This document shows, one piece after another, positions 36,261 to 47,391 of a stretch of DNA of 64,000 bases. Under the pieces are notes generated by a model. The model saw nothing but the letters and a program-made list of their open reading frames with translations. It did not search any database and had not been told where the DNA came from. The translations under genes and the position numbers were made by a program. This DNA is from Hedera helix. Lineage: Eukaryota > Streptophyta > Magnoliopsida > Apiales > Araliaceae. How positions within the stretch are numbered: position 1 is the stretch's first letter; every line of letters starts with the position of its first letter. The stretch lies in assembly GCA_947179155.2 (NCBI GenBank), contig OX359264.1:45562202-45626201 (forward strand), in the 5' to 3' direction.

Positions 36261-36689
36261 GCTACTTTTTTTAAAGAAAGGACTCTTTTTATTTTTCGAA
36301 TTTCTCAATTTTTTTTAACCTATATTAAAATCCCAACACAGCACAACAACTATTAATTTATGCGATCTCATTTAGATCTCCAACCAAATACTAAATTCAA
36401 TCTAATTAAATCAAATTGCATTAATTTATATGCACATAAAATCAACATCCATTATGAAAACATATATATACAATAATCCCAAAATTACAATCATAGTTCC
36501 GATAATGCATGTCGTACAACATAAAATGAGAACAAAAAGGAATACAAGAATTATATGTAGCTCGTCAAGCATCATCGATCTATAAGGTTGCTACGTACGT
36601 TCTTATAACAAAAAAATGAAACATGTTTGAAGATAATACTACGGAGTGATTAATTTAATTATATTAATTAATAAGATTACCTCGTCATG

Positions 36690-37172
36690 TGAAGCCTCCT
36701 TCTGGTCTAGCTGACTTGTTGTTGTCGCCACTGCATCAGAGAAGGACTCGGGACTCAGCGCCTTCAAATGATCTTGCAGTTCACGCAAAAGGCAAGATCT
36801 TTACATATGGCTCTAACACACTCCACAATATTATGTATCGTCGAATTATATGATGCCTACGTAGATTGACTACTCGAGCTGCTAGAAGCACTAATACTCT
36901 GATGCCTTCGTTGTCTTTGGCCCTTGACAAAATTCTTCTTTACAATCGACGTCCTTTCCCATAACTCTTGATCAATCGGTAGGCGATGACTGTCAAGGGG
37001 ATACCGCTCGTCCACTAATTGATTGTAAGTGTCCTGTAATCAAGTTATACATTGAACAGTTACAAGTAAATAATCAAGCTTAAGAATAACGTCAAAGAAT
37101 TATAAACATATAATGTAAAAAAAAATAAACCCGTATTCGCAATGTATCAAGCAGAACATCATATGACAAGTG

Positions 37173-37239
<67 letters not shown>

Positions 37240-38070
37240 TGCAAATGAATACTAATAAAATGATTGTAAACATAAATAAAGTAAATTTGACAAACTCTGT
37301 ACCTACTGAGCGAAATGTTGCGCCTGTGATATACTACCGTATTTATATGTACCATTTGTCTTTTCCCCTTCAGGTACATCAGCGGATATGTTACTGACAG
37401 CAGTCCTTCCTTTCCTCGCCCATTCTTCACTCAGCCACTGCTAGCACATCTCAGTCCAGAAATCCTGTGAGCTCCACCACGGGGCGTACTCATACATATA
37501 CTCCTCATCCTGGCCAAGATGGTCTATGCCAGCAATATGGAGTGCCTTTTTCTGCTCCTTCTTTATATTATCTTTTGTCCAGAAAGCACACTTGCTAGAA
37601 CAGTGTATGTATAACATCTGACTATGCCTCGTCCTAATGGTATCTTTTCTAAAATTAAAATACAATAATAACATTAAAATAGTTTTATTATAATATAATA
37701 ATACTAAACATTGGTTGAATAGAATATCCAAAAATTATGAGAAAAACACCTGAAACTCCTGCCAACATGCTTCATTGTGGGCAAGCAGTGTACTGGCCCA
37801 CATAACAGCTGAGGTAGGCCAATTTTGTTGGCATAGTTGTGCAATACATTTGACAATCCTAACATCTGCAAAATCGCTAAAATAAACAATAATTTACATT
37901 AATATATACAACAGTACTAACTTTATTTTAATACTACTATATGATTAATAACTTATGTGGTGTCTGGATCAGGGTGAATCTGCAATAGGATTCGGTCATC
38001 TGGATTATTTGGGGCCTTTGGGATCTGATTTGGATCCCGACCAAACCGCGTTTTTTAGCAAGTGCTGAAG
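36690..38070 (-). pseudogene. CACTA TNPA-like (Transposase_24-type) protein remnant
   Basis: Minus-strand pieces in changing frames read RFGRDPNQIPKAPNNPDD, then CIAQLCQQNWPTSAVMWAST, then RKDTIRTRHSQ and WTKDNIKKEQKKAL. These are followed by EEWARKGRTAVSN, GSISQAQHFAQ, DERYPLDSHRLP and a Ser-rich, coiled tail (LQDHLKALSPESF). The order matches the second gene of plant En/Spm elements, whose product binds subterminal repeats. Introns and frameshifts are not separable by eye. A (TA)n tract (37178-37238) interrupts it. Confidence 0.7.
37178..37238. repeat. (TA)n microsatellite
   Basis: About 30 TA units within the TNPA-like region of the CACTA element. Confidence 0.95.
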
Positions 38071-38330
38071 ATAACATCTATTAAAAAAAATGACATATTA
38101 ATGTGACTTATATATAATAATAATAATTACACAAATAAAAATAGACATGTGTGTAACTATAAATGACATGTAAATAAAATGTAAATGATTATGACATGTG
38201 TGCAATGGTTTATTACAAATCAATAATATTATGTAAACATGTGTGCAATTATTAATGACAAGTGTATATAAAACATGTATATATAACTCTCCTTAATATA
38301 AATAAAATTAAACATACATTTTAATGAAAC

Positions 38331-40279
38331 TCGTTGTCAGATTCAGAATTATTTTTAACAATATGTAAAGAATCATAACCATCTCTTATTTCAGATTCAG
38401 TATCGGTGTCACTTAAAAACTCTTCCTCCTCAGTATCATTATCATCTAACTGTTGTACTGAATCGGGATCCAATTCATCATCACCTCCACCCTCTAAATT
38501 GTTGAGTTGATTGTTGTTATCGATACTTATTTTAGGAGGGTTATGTAACGTCTCCTCTTGATAAACTTCTTCGTCTATTAATTAGACACAATTGTGTGTG
38601 GGGGTATGAATGATAACTTGTCAATCTGTAGGTGGTCTATCCTTTTTTTGAATAGGAATAAGAGTGTAATATACTTGTTGTGTTTGAGTTGGCAACACAA
38701 ATGGTGCATTTACATATGTCCTTTTATTGAGGTCAATGTCGATAATTCAATGTCGATCGACACGTATCCCTTTTTATTAATCAACCAAGCGACACTTAAA
38801 CAGATTAATCTGACCTCCGTAGGTACCCTTGTACGACAACTCAATGATCTCCTCCAACTCCCTATAAAAGGCACAACCAACCTTATTGTAATAATCTCCT
38901 TGAATAAGTGTTTAATAAATTAAATAAAATGACTTAATTAAGATAAATAACTTACTTTATCCTTTAGCCACTTTGCAAAATTCTAATCCCTATTTAGTTC
39001 AATATCTTTATCAGCGATGCCATGTTGATTTGTTCTTAACTGGGCATTGAATGATCTACATGTATATTATATATATATAACATTCAACTCTTCTATAAGA
39101 GGTCTCAAGTAAACATTTAAATTCTTTTCAAGATTCTTAAGACCAGGAATCATGAGTGAAAGAAAAAAGTATGGATGTTTCATACACATCCAATGAGGCA
39201 AGTTGTACAGAGTTATAATCACAGGCCAACAGGAGTATAGAACAGCTGAGTGGCCAAAATGGTTGAAACCATCGGTTGACAATCCAAGCCTCACATTTCT
39301 TGGTTCTAACATTTCTTGGTTATAATGCAAACTCAGGATATGCTAAGTTGAAATCTTTTCGAGCCTTCTCATTTACAGGATGATTAAGTTCCTCATCTTT
39401 AGTTGGAGATTTTGTATGTCAAGTCATGTGTTCAGTTGTTCTTAAAGACATGTACAATCTTTGTAGCCAATGTATAATTAGAAAATACCTTAAAGTCTTA
39501 AAAGGTATATTTGTCTTTTTCGTATTCACTCCCTCTTTATTATACCTAAATCGACCATGATTGTACAACATATACTTTGTCTTTTGTTCATTTTTCTTAT
39601 AAAACAACATGTAATCGTTTGGACATACATCGATCTTTTGGTCTCCAAGACTCAACTTATTCACCATTTTCTTACAAAAGTAATAGTTATCGGGCAATTT
39701 TCCACCGTCAGGCAACATAATCTTAATGGCCTTTAAGAGCAACTCAAAACACTCATGGCTCATATTGTGATTAGCCTTGATGTTAAGTAATGTCACCACT
39801 AAAGACAACATAGTTTGTTTGGTGTAACCAGGCCACAACAATTCATTACCATCCTCTAATAACTTAAAGAATGTTTTGGCATCAGAATTCATAAGTTACT
39901 TTATGTCTTGTTCTTAATCAAAATCCGGCCCAACAATATCATGAAATATGTCAATCATACAAAGTGTACTGTTGCCTGGATTATGTACTCGTGCGATGGC
40001 ACTTTCTATTTTCTGTCCATGTGCCCACCAACATTCTTCGCAATTTTTCCTAAACCCCTTAACAAGTAAATGATAGAAGACCATATCTCTGTCCGCATAA
40101 TTTTGATTCTTACACTTTGAATAAGGGTATCTTATCTTATTCTGAGAATTGACACATTCTTTGTGACTATAGTCGTAATACAAAAATATTTGGCAACCAG
40201 TTCTAAATTCAACTATAGCACCTATCTTCCCACTTGACTTCCACCACCTCATCCAACTACGGTCTGAATAGAAATCCAT
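38331..40279 (-). pseudogene. CACTA TNP2-type transposase, broken
   Basis: It starts at 40279 with MDFYSDRSWMRWW, the transposase-associated N-terminal domain, followed by IRYPYSKCKNQNYAD. Transposase_21 segments follow: LLEDGNELLWPGYTKQTML, VCPNDYMLFYKKNEQ, LRYFLIIHWLQRLYMS, then RNVRLGLSTDGFNHFGHSAV and MCMKHPYFFLSLMIPGLKN. A DUF4216-like end (ELEEIIELSYKGTYGGQINL, then NAPFVLPTQTQQVYY) and an acidic tail to NEFH and stop at 38331 complete it. The DUF4218 segment usually found between these parts was not seen and seems deleted. Several stops and frame changes make it non-functional. Confidence 0.88.
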
Positions 40280-41836
40280 GATAGTATATTAGTATGGTAC
40301 CTATTTTGATAGTATTTATTGTATTCATTAAAATTTGTTATCTTTATATAGGTATCATGCATGTTTTTTTATTATCTAAATACGTCTCCAACCTTATTAC
40401 ACTGGTCAGGCTTCTATCCCATTCCTAGATGTGTCTCCTCACTAGTGTCAACACCTTGAGCACGTTTTTTTTGTTTTAAGAAAATTTTAACAGTACCTCC
40501 CCATGGTCTAAAAGTACATGAAATAGACCAAGATAACTTAGTCTAAGTATGCACTCAGAAAACATATAGAGATACTATCTGAAAAATCCTTAAAACAAAA
40601 AACAAAAAAACGCACTCAAACCATTGTCATCGACACTGGAAAAAAAATGCACTCAAACCATTGTCACCGACATAACATCTAAGAACAGTCTCAAACTGGG
40701 GACTATTCGGCATTCACTCCTAATGAGTGAATGTTGAACGGGTTTCTAAGCTCCTAAGTATACTACATGCACAAGTATTCAGTTTATCTTAACTGTGGCA
40801 AACTAAGCAAATGCTACTTACTTTATATTATTTTTATTTATTTGATAATATTATAGTATATTATTTTGAATTATATCATATAATATTATATTGTATTATT
40901 TTTATTTACTTTGTATATTGATTTGTGTGACATGTGACTAGATTTACCGATCTATGTTAGGATAAAGCGAGACATGATATTTAATTTATTGAATTTTCTA
41001 AGCTTTTTTCAATATTTAATGGATATATTTATATATATAGATTTCATGTTTGAATTATTATCTAAATTTGGAGCATTTTTTTTATTGTCATATTTTATTT
41101 TTAAATTTTATTAAGATTTATAATCTTTTGTGCATATCGTGTGAGATTTCAAGGGAATGTAGTATTATATAATATTTTTTTTAGATATCAAATGATCTCT
41201 AAAATAATAAAAGTAGTTCATGTGATTAAATAAAAAATTAATTATAAGATAAAATAATACAAATGATCGTGTTTTATTCATTATTATTGTAAATAAATAT
41301 GAACATGTGAATACTAAATTGATATGTCATTATTATATAGTTGTTCAATACTTAATACTATCTCCAATATTCCATAATAAGAGTTTATTTACCAATTTTT
41401 TTATTTTTAAAAAACATGTTGATCTTTTTATAATAATATAACACAATATAGTTATGTTCAGTCATCAATAATTTCGGATACTCAACAAATTAACAGACAA
41501 ATATTAAACAAAAACAAATTATTTTTTTGTTGTTAATTTTGACCGACTCAAACCTTCCACACAAAGGGCAAAATCAAACACTATACAAATGTCCAAAATT
41601 AACACAATACAAAATATAAGCAGTTACTGAAATTAACAAAATAAAAACAAATGGTTTTGATTTTTTTTACCTAGCAATACGATTACCAAACCCCAAATCC
41701 ATTCCCTAACATGGAAACTAACTCCCTAATTTAACAAAAAAAAGACTAGAACTTTAACCAAAAAAGGACCCCAACAACACATTAATCACAATATATATTA
41801 ATATAAACTAAACTTAATCGTAACAAAATAAATAAC
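40280..41836. other. Non-coding interior of CACTA element
   Basis: AT-rich DNA upstream of the TNP2 gene. A short duplicated block (CACTCAAACCATTGTCAYCG) lies at about 40613-40675. No other feature was seen. Confidence 0.6.
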
Positions 41837-41921
41837 TGTTAGGGTTTTGACACAGAGAAAGCAGCGGAATTTAAAAAAAAAATTCCGTAACCCTAAGCCA
41901 GGATCCATGTAAAACCATATT

Positions 41922-43505
41922 TGTTAGTTCCCAATGACACCATAGTAATCTAGACCGGGGGGGGGGGGGGGGTTGAATAGATTCTTTTAAAATTTCTTCT
42001 CTTTGAAATTATCTCACTTGATTAATTCTTAAACAGAAGTTTAACACAGCAGAATATGATTTAGTTAATCTTTTCTTGAAATGTTAAATTAATAAATCAA
42101 CAAACATTTATATGACAGATATAGCAAATGAAAGACACAAAGAGAGAGACTCTGGGTTTTAAGTGGTTCAGAGCACACAATACTCCTACTCCACTGTTCT
42201 GCTCTTTCAGCAGCAAATCCACTAAGGATACTTTTACAATAGCTGAATCATTAAGATTCCTTCAAGACTCGCAGTCTTGGAATTTTAGTTCACAAAGAAC
42301 TTTACAAGTCTAACAGACTTGCTTACACTAATTCACAAAGAACTTTCCAAGTCTAACAGACTTGCTTATATCAGTTCACAGAGAACTCTTCTGGATTGAT
42401 GTATATTTGGATGTGCTACTAAGTTGCTTATCAGCTTGAATGTTTGAAAGGCTTAGTAGCAATGCAAGCTTTCTTATCAGTTCAATCTTTTTCACTTCTT
42501 GCGTTTTTCCCTTTTTTTTTTGTGTAGTGTTCTTCTTTTCTTCTGCTGATCTTCGTATTTAAGAGGTAAGGGCTTCAGATTTCTTCCCGTTGGATCATCT
42601 GTTTGATCGTGTATTTCTTCCCGTTACCTCACAGAGGGGAGCTGCTGAATATTGTATTAATAAAGCTCATTAAATCTCTGACGAGATATTATTTGATCTG
42701 ACCTGTTAGTCCATGCAAGGTTGTTTTCCTTTTTCCTCTGTGACAGAAATGTCAGACATAGGTTCCCACTAACTTTTATAGAGTCGTTTGGTCTTCCCAA
42801 ACTATAGGTCTGATAGGACACAGTCTTCTGACTTTTCTGCCTTGAAAGTCTTCTTTCTGTTCCATAGTGCACTTGGGTCAGACTCCTGACTTTTCTGACT
42901 TGATCGATTTGCAGAAGCTTCCTTTTTGGTTACATTGATGAAGATTAAATGCTTGAATATAATGGCTCCTGATCTGAGAGACGTGATGTCTCTTGCCTTT
43001 TTGCTCAACGATCTTATATGATCAACTCTACGAATACCTTTGCTTACGTGATTGATCTGTAAAAGATCATCTCTTACTGATCATCGTAGAGTTTACTCAA
43101 CTGTTAGAATGTTGATCGTAGAGTCCAATTTAAGGTTTCTCGGAAAGAACAGTCTGGTTGGTCGTAGAGTCTTCTGGACCACAATCATAGAGTCCATTCT
43201 ACGATTGTTTGTCTTGATCGTAGAGTCTTCGGAATCACAGTCGTAGAGTCCATTCTACGATTGGTTGCCTTAATCGTAGAGTCTGTTCGAATCGTAGAGT
43301 TTTCTTGACACAAATCGTAGAGTTCTTTCTACGATTTTATTACATCAACAGATCAACCTAACAGTTTTGATCTATCTAAGTCTTAGTACAACACACAAGA
43401 CTTTTATGCAATTAATAATAGATCAACCTAACAGCTTTGATCTTATCTAATATAGTCCTTGTACATTATTTCTAATCATCAAATTTAATCATTCAATGTT
43501 CAACA
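41922..43505. mobile_element. Solo LTR (copia, SIRE/Maximus-like) nested in a solo LTR
   Basis: It starts TGTTAGTTCCCAATGACAC and ends ATGTTCAACA, 1584 bp, with ATATT on both sides (41917-41921 and 43506-43510). A poly-G run (about 41958-41971) followed by TTGAATAG near the start is typical of SIRE-type copia LTRs. A TCGTAGAGT array lies near its 3' end. It is the innermost of four nested layers. Confidence 0.88.
43079..43336. repeat. TCGTAGAGT short-motif array in the inner solo LTR
   Basis: About ten copies of (A)TCGTAGAGT, several followed by CCATTCTACGAT, so that motif and reverse complement form small palindromes (for example 43238-43262). Spacing is irregular at about 20-35 bp. Confidence 0.88.
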
Positions 43506-45289
43506 ATATTAATTCAGAAGTTTAGATTATTTACCGATTATTCGAGATGGACAGGAGACGATGGAATTCTGAAACGGCTTCGAATCTTCAACGCAATCCA
43601 GCGATTGCGTCTCTACAGTATCCACACGAACGCTCCGCGAACCGTCACACGATCTGCAACAAAAGGGATATGCGGTACTAGCCACCAAGATCAGGATTTC
43701 TAACCTATTTTTTCTCTCTAGCCTCTTTCTGAAAGCGGCTAGGGTTTTAGTTTTTCCTTACGTGACTTTTAGACTACTGATATATCATATATATAGTAGT
43801 TAATAGGAATTAACTAAAACCTAAAATAAATAGAAAAATAAAATCCGAATTTATATATATTATATTTTAATTAAGTCTTACTTAATTAATATACATATAT
43901 ACAAATTATCCTATTAATTTAAATTCATAATTTTTAAATACTATCAATCATATTGACATATTTAAAATACTTACAATTTAAATTAATTCCCTTTTAATTA
44001 CGTTCTAAGTGTGTGACCCTATAGGTTATTATTATGTTGGCAATAATTTTAAAATCATATTATAAAATTATAAACAGTGAGCGGCATCTAGTAATGCATC
44101 ACTGCTACCCAAATAATAATAAGATCGGTGATTCGATACAACCTTTTCGTGACCAATGTTTCAATGTAATTTAATCCTTTTAACCTTATATCCTATATTA
44201 AACTCGAGGTATGGAATGTGTCATACTCTTCATAATTTAATCTGAATTTTTTTGATCAATGAGTAGACTATATGAAACAAATCAATATTTGAGCATGGCC
44301 ATGCATTTCATAGTCCTACTCAATCAAGAGGCCTATGGATATCACCCCTAATATATAGGAGGGTTAAATTCCATCTAGATCACTCATATTCCTCACACGA
44401 TTCATGATGTACCCAATAATCACCTTTATTGTCCACCCTATTAAAGGTGACATTTGATGATATTAAAGTACACAAATTCTCGTGTAATAATATAGTGACT
44501 TCAGGTCGGAGGATCATTACATCATTGTCACTATAAGAATTTCTTATGACACTTTGCATAATGCTCCATGTAGAATTCTCATGGTGGGTCAGTCCAGTAC
44601 ATTGTTCTCTAACATGTACCTATGCATTGACTCAAATATCTCATACATTTATGACCAATGAGATTTGGCCATCAGTCAATCCACATACTAGTCTCAATGC
44701 ATCATTGTTGTCCCATTAACAATGATACTCGACTAGGGACATTTAAGAGCAATGATGCTAATTATAATTATATAATCTCATGTTCAAGTCACATACTTAA
44801 AGCTATATAATTCGTATCATTTTTCTAAGGGCTTTTATTATGTTAACATTTATATAACGCAGTAAATGAAATCATAATAAAATAATCCATTTATTCAATC
44901 AAATATAATATCAAAAATGTTAAGCAATTACATCAAATAATTAGCCTCTAGAGCATAAACTCTAACAATAACAATCTATTATTTTATCTCCATAATTGTC
45001 ATTTAGGGTTTAATATGAATAAGGAAAATAAAAATTACATACCTCAGATGTTGAAACAAAAATAGAGAGAAATTAAAATAGAAGAGGCACGAGCGGGAGG
45101 GATGGAGGCGTCCAGCAGTGGCAGGAGGGAGGACAGCGTTCGCCCCGGGGGGGGGGGGTCCTTTTTTTCCTTTTTCTTTCTTCCCTCTTTTTTTTTCTCT
45201 TCTTCCATCTTCTGTTTCTTCGCCTGGGCAACCGCGTAATAGTGATCACATTCGGTAGCTTGAATTTTTAATGAGCTGGCATTTTTAGC

Positions 45290-45480
45290 AATTAACCTAG
45301 TGATGGCGAGGGTGGTCACTAATATATTAGCGACCAATTCAGCATCGGATATTTGGTCGCAAACTTTGGTACCAACATTCCTAAATATTTTTTGCGACAA
45401 AAGTGATAATAGCGACCAATTGCGGTCGCTATTAGTATTAGCGCCAGAATACTTTTACGGTCGCTGAAAGTGGTTTCTAT
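45290..45480. repeat. Subterminal GCGACC repeats, right end of CACTA element
   Basis: AGCGACCAATT, GGTCGCAAA, GCGGTCGCTATT and similar motifs, matching the left-end array. A poly-G run is at about 45145-45158. Confidence 0.78.
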
Positions 45481-45525
45481 TACTAAGTAATAGTGATGGA
45501 ATTTGCAGTCATTTTTCTTGTAGTG

Positions 45526-45720
45526 AGGAGCATTTTCAAAGCCGTAGAGAGGTGACTCGTTGTAAAGCTTTAGTTTCTTGCCTCCCAAGTTTAGTCAATT
45601 ATATGCATGTCCATAGTGTACATCAATTGAGCTTCCATAATCGATGAGTATTCGCCAAAAATCTATGGTACTCACATGTGCAGTTATGACTAGTGCATCA
45701 TTATCGGTTGTGACTATACT
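45526..45720 (-). pseudogene. Gypsy aspartic protease, N-terminal half
   Basis: The minus strand reads NDALVITAHVSTIDFWRILI, then DYGSSIDVHYGHAYN and LYGFENAP. This is the catalytic segment of a retroviral-type aspartic protease, with DYGSS in place of the usual D-T/S-G-S-S. It is cut at 45525 by the CACTA element; its continuation is at 35918. Confidence 0.82.
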
Positions 45721-45959
45721 TGGACAATAATCTTCATTTGTGAATGACATCAGTTTTGATATTTCTTGGTTGTCCGAACACCTAGTGGACAGCTCGAGCG
45801 AAGGCTTTCTTCTTCATGTTCATTAACTAAATTGTCGAAAATAACATCAATAACACCCCTCAATGCTGAAGAAAAATGAAGGAATATGGTTCGATCAAAG
45901 ACTGATTGTCTAATTTTATTTATCACGTAACAATTCAGATTTTTTTTTTTGCACCTAGC

Positions 45960-47300
45960 TTTCAAGGAAACACTTCAGTTGATAAGATTCTTTTATCTTA
46001 TAACCCTTCTCCTCATGGTAAAAGAAATATTTATCATTTTTCTTCTGTCTGGCAAAAACTCTAATTTTTAAAGGTGTCAAGAAGAAGGATCATTCTTAAG
46101 TTCACTTATAATTTTAGTCCTTGTCCAAAAAGTCTTTGTATTTATTTTTTCCCTCTTTATCCCTACAGTTATCATCCTTGTTTCGTCGATCACCCTTGTA
46201 ACCCTTTCTATCATCATCTCTTTTGTCAAACCTATTGAAATTATGATCTCTTCTCTGATAGTAATCATTGTTGTTTCTTGAAGGACCCCGAAGGCTAGCC
46301 TCTACCATCTTTATGAAGTTTTCAACCTTATCATAGGCCTCAACAAAGATTTTGAGGGGTTTTAGAGATGTTCTCCTCAATTAATAGGCTGGATTTGTCA
46401 GCGTTAAAACCCAGCATAAGGAATTGTATTGTCTGAGCTGAATCTAAGGTGGGGATTTCGGCTACTACCTCCCAGAATCTCTTAAAGTATTGTCGAAGAG
46501 ATTTGTTTGACTTATACCTTACTTGGGTCAACGAAGTCATCCTCTTTCTATGTTTCTTATTACTGTCAAAACATGTGTGAAAATATTCTTTTAGTTCCTC
46601 CCATGAGCTGATGGACCAAGAAAAAAGTGCGACCATCAATTCCCTACCAATTTTCTTTAGGGTAAAGATGAAAAGGTGACACCTTCCTTCAGTATTATGA
46701 CTACAAAAACGCATTAAACGTTCATAAGAATAAGAATGTTCATAAGGATAATCTATTTTATCATACATCTCTAAGTTCAGGACTTTGAGGGACCTGTCAA
46801 TCCTAACTTCATCAAAATTCTTAATAAAATTAGATGTGTAGGATTTGCTGCCTTTGACTCTGGTGTGTCCCTCAAAGGATCTTTGAGGAGACGTTTCTGC
46901 AAAAAAATAGTGTGGCTTCGGCATCATCTTTTGCATTAACCATCACTTTTATATTGTGAAAAATATCTCGTTCTTTTTCTTTAGTGTTTGTCTAAATTGG
47001 ATTACTAGGTGTTGATGCATCTATTAAGGAAAGAAGACTTATGAGCTCGGTGAGAGCCGTAGCGTCCTGATCATCAAGGTGTTTCACGTTTGTGTAATAG
47101 ATAGGTTGTCTTTAGCTCTTAACATCAGATCTACAAACTGCTTGTCAAACTCTTCTCGTTGAAATTAAAGAGCTTTCTTCTTATCCTAGACTTCTTGGAG
47201 ACGACGCTACTTGTCAGCATTTGTTGGTTGACGTGACTGTGAGCGTGTTTCTCCATGAAAATTGTTGTGGTGGCCTGATGATGGTGGTGGTATCGCCATG
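45960..47300 (-). pseudogene. Gypsy gag polyprotein remnant
   Basis: It starts at 47300 (MAIPPPSSGHHNNFHGET), 76 bp past the primer-site-like motif. After a divergent stretch comes the Retrotrans_gag core: VLNLEMYDKIDYPYEHSYSY, WSISSWEELKEYFHTCFDSN, MTSLTQVRYKSNKSLRQYFK and FNADKSS. A charged RNA-binding-like tail (RDHNFNRFDKRDDDRKGYKG) and TPLKIRVFARQKK follow, then YFFYHEEKGYKIKESYQLK, the degraded counterpart of the usual 'CxFHxxxGHxTxxC' linker. Several stops and frame changes are present. Confidence 0.85.
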
Positions 47301-47391
47301 GAAGTTTTTTTTTTGTTTTTTTTTTATAAAAAGTGGTTGAAAGAAAATTCTACTAAATACCAGAAGACCCCACCCTTCTTCTAGCACCAAT

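Larger units (their letters stand above)
41837..44967. mobile_element. Solo LTR with 5-bp duplication, itself interrupted
   Basis: It starts TGTTAGGGTTTTGACACAG and ends AAACTCTAACA, with ATAAC on both sides (41832-41836 and 44968-44972). Without the inner insertion it is about 1.54 kb. It has no coding sign. A single LTR with an intact duplication indicates recombination between two LTRs after insertion. It lies inside the CACTA element. Confidence 0.85.
35919..45525 (-). mobile_element. CACTA (En/Spm) transposon, 9.6 kb, degenerate
   Basis: It begins CACTACAAGAAAAAGAGC and ends TTTTTCTTGTAGTG, inverted copies of the CACTA terminus. The flanking 3 bases are AAG on the left and AGG on the right, so the 3-bp duplication is imperfect. 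It encodes, on the minus strand, a broken TNP2-type transposase (38331-40279) and a broken TNPA-like protein (about 36690-38070). Both ends hold repeated GCGACC/GGTCGC motifs. A solo LTR (41837-44967) has enlarged it. It interrupts the protease of the gypsy element. Confidence 0.92.

Noticed and set aside
35919..45525. Short GCGACC repeats as a CRISPR-like array
   Set aside because: Units are under 12 bp, occur in both orientations with irregular spacing, and lie at CACTA element ends in a plant genome.
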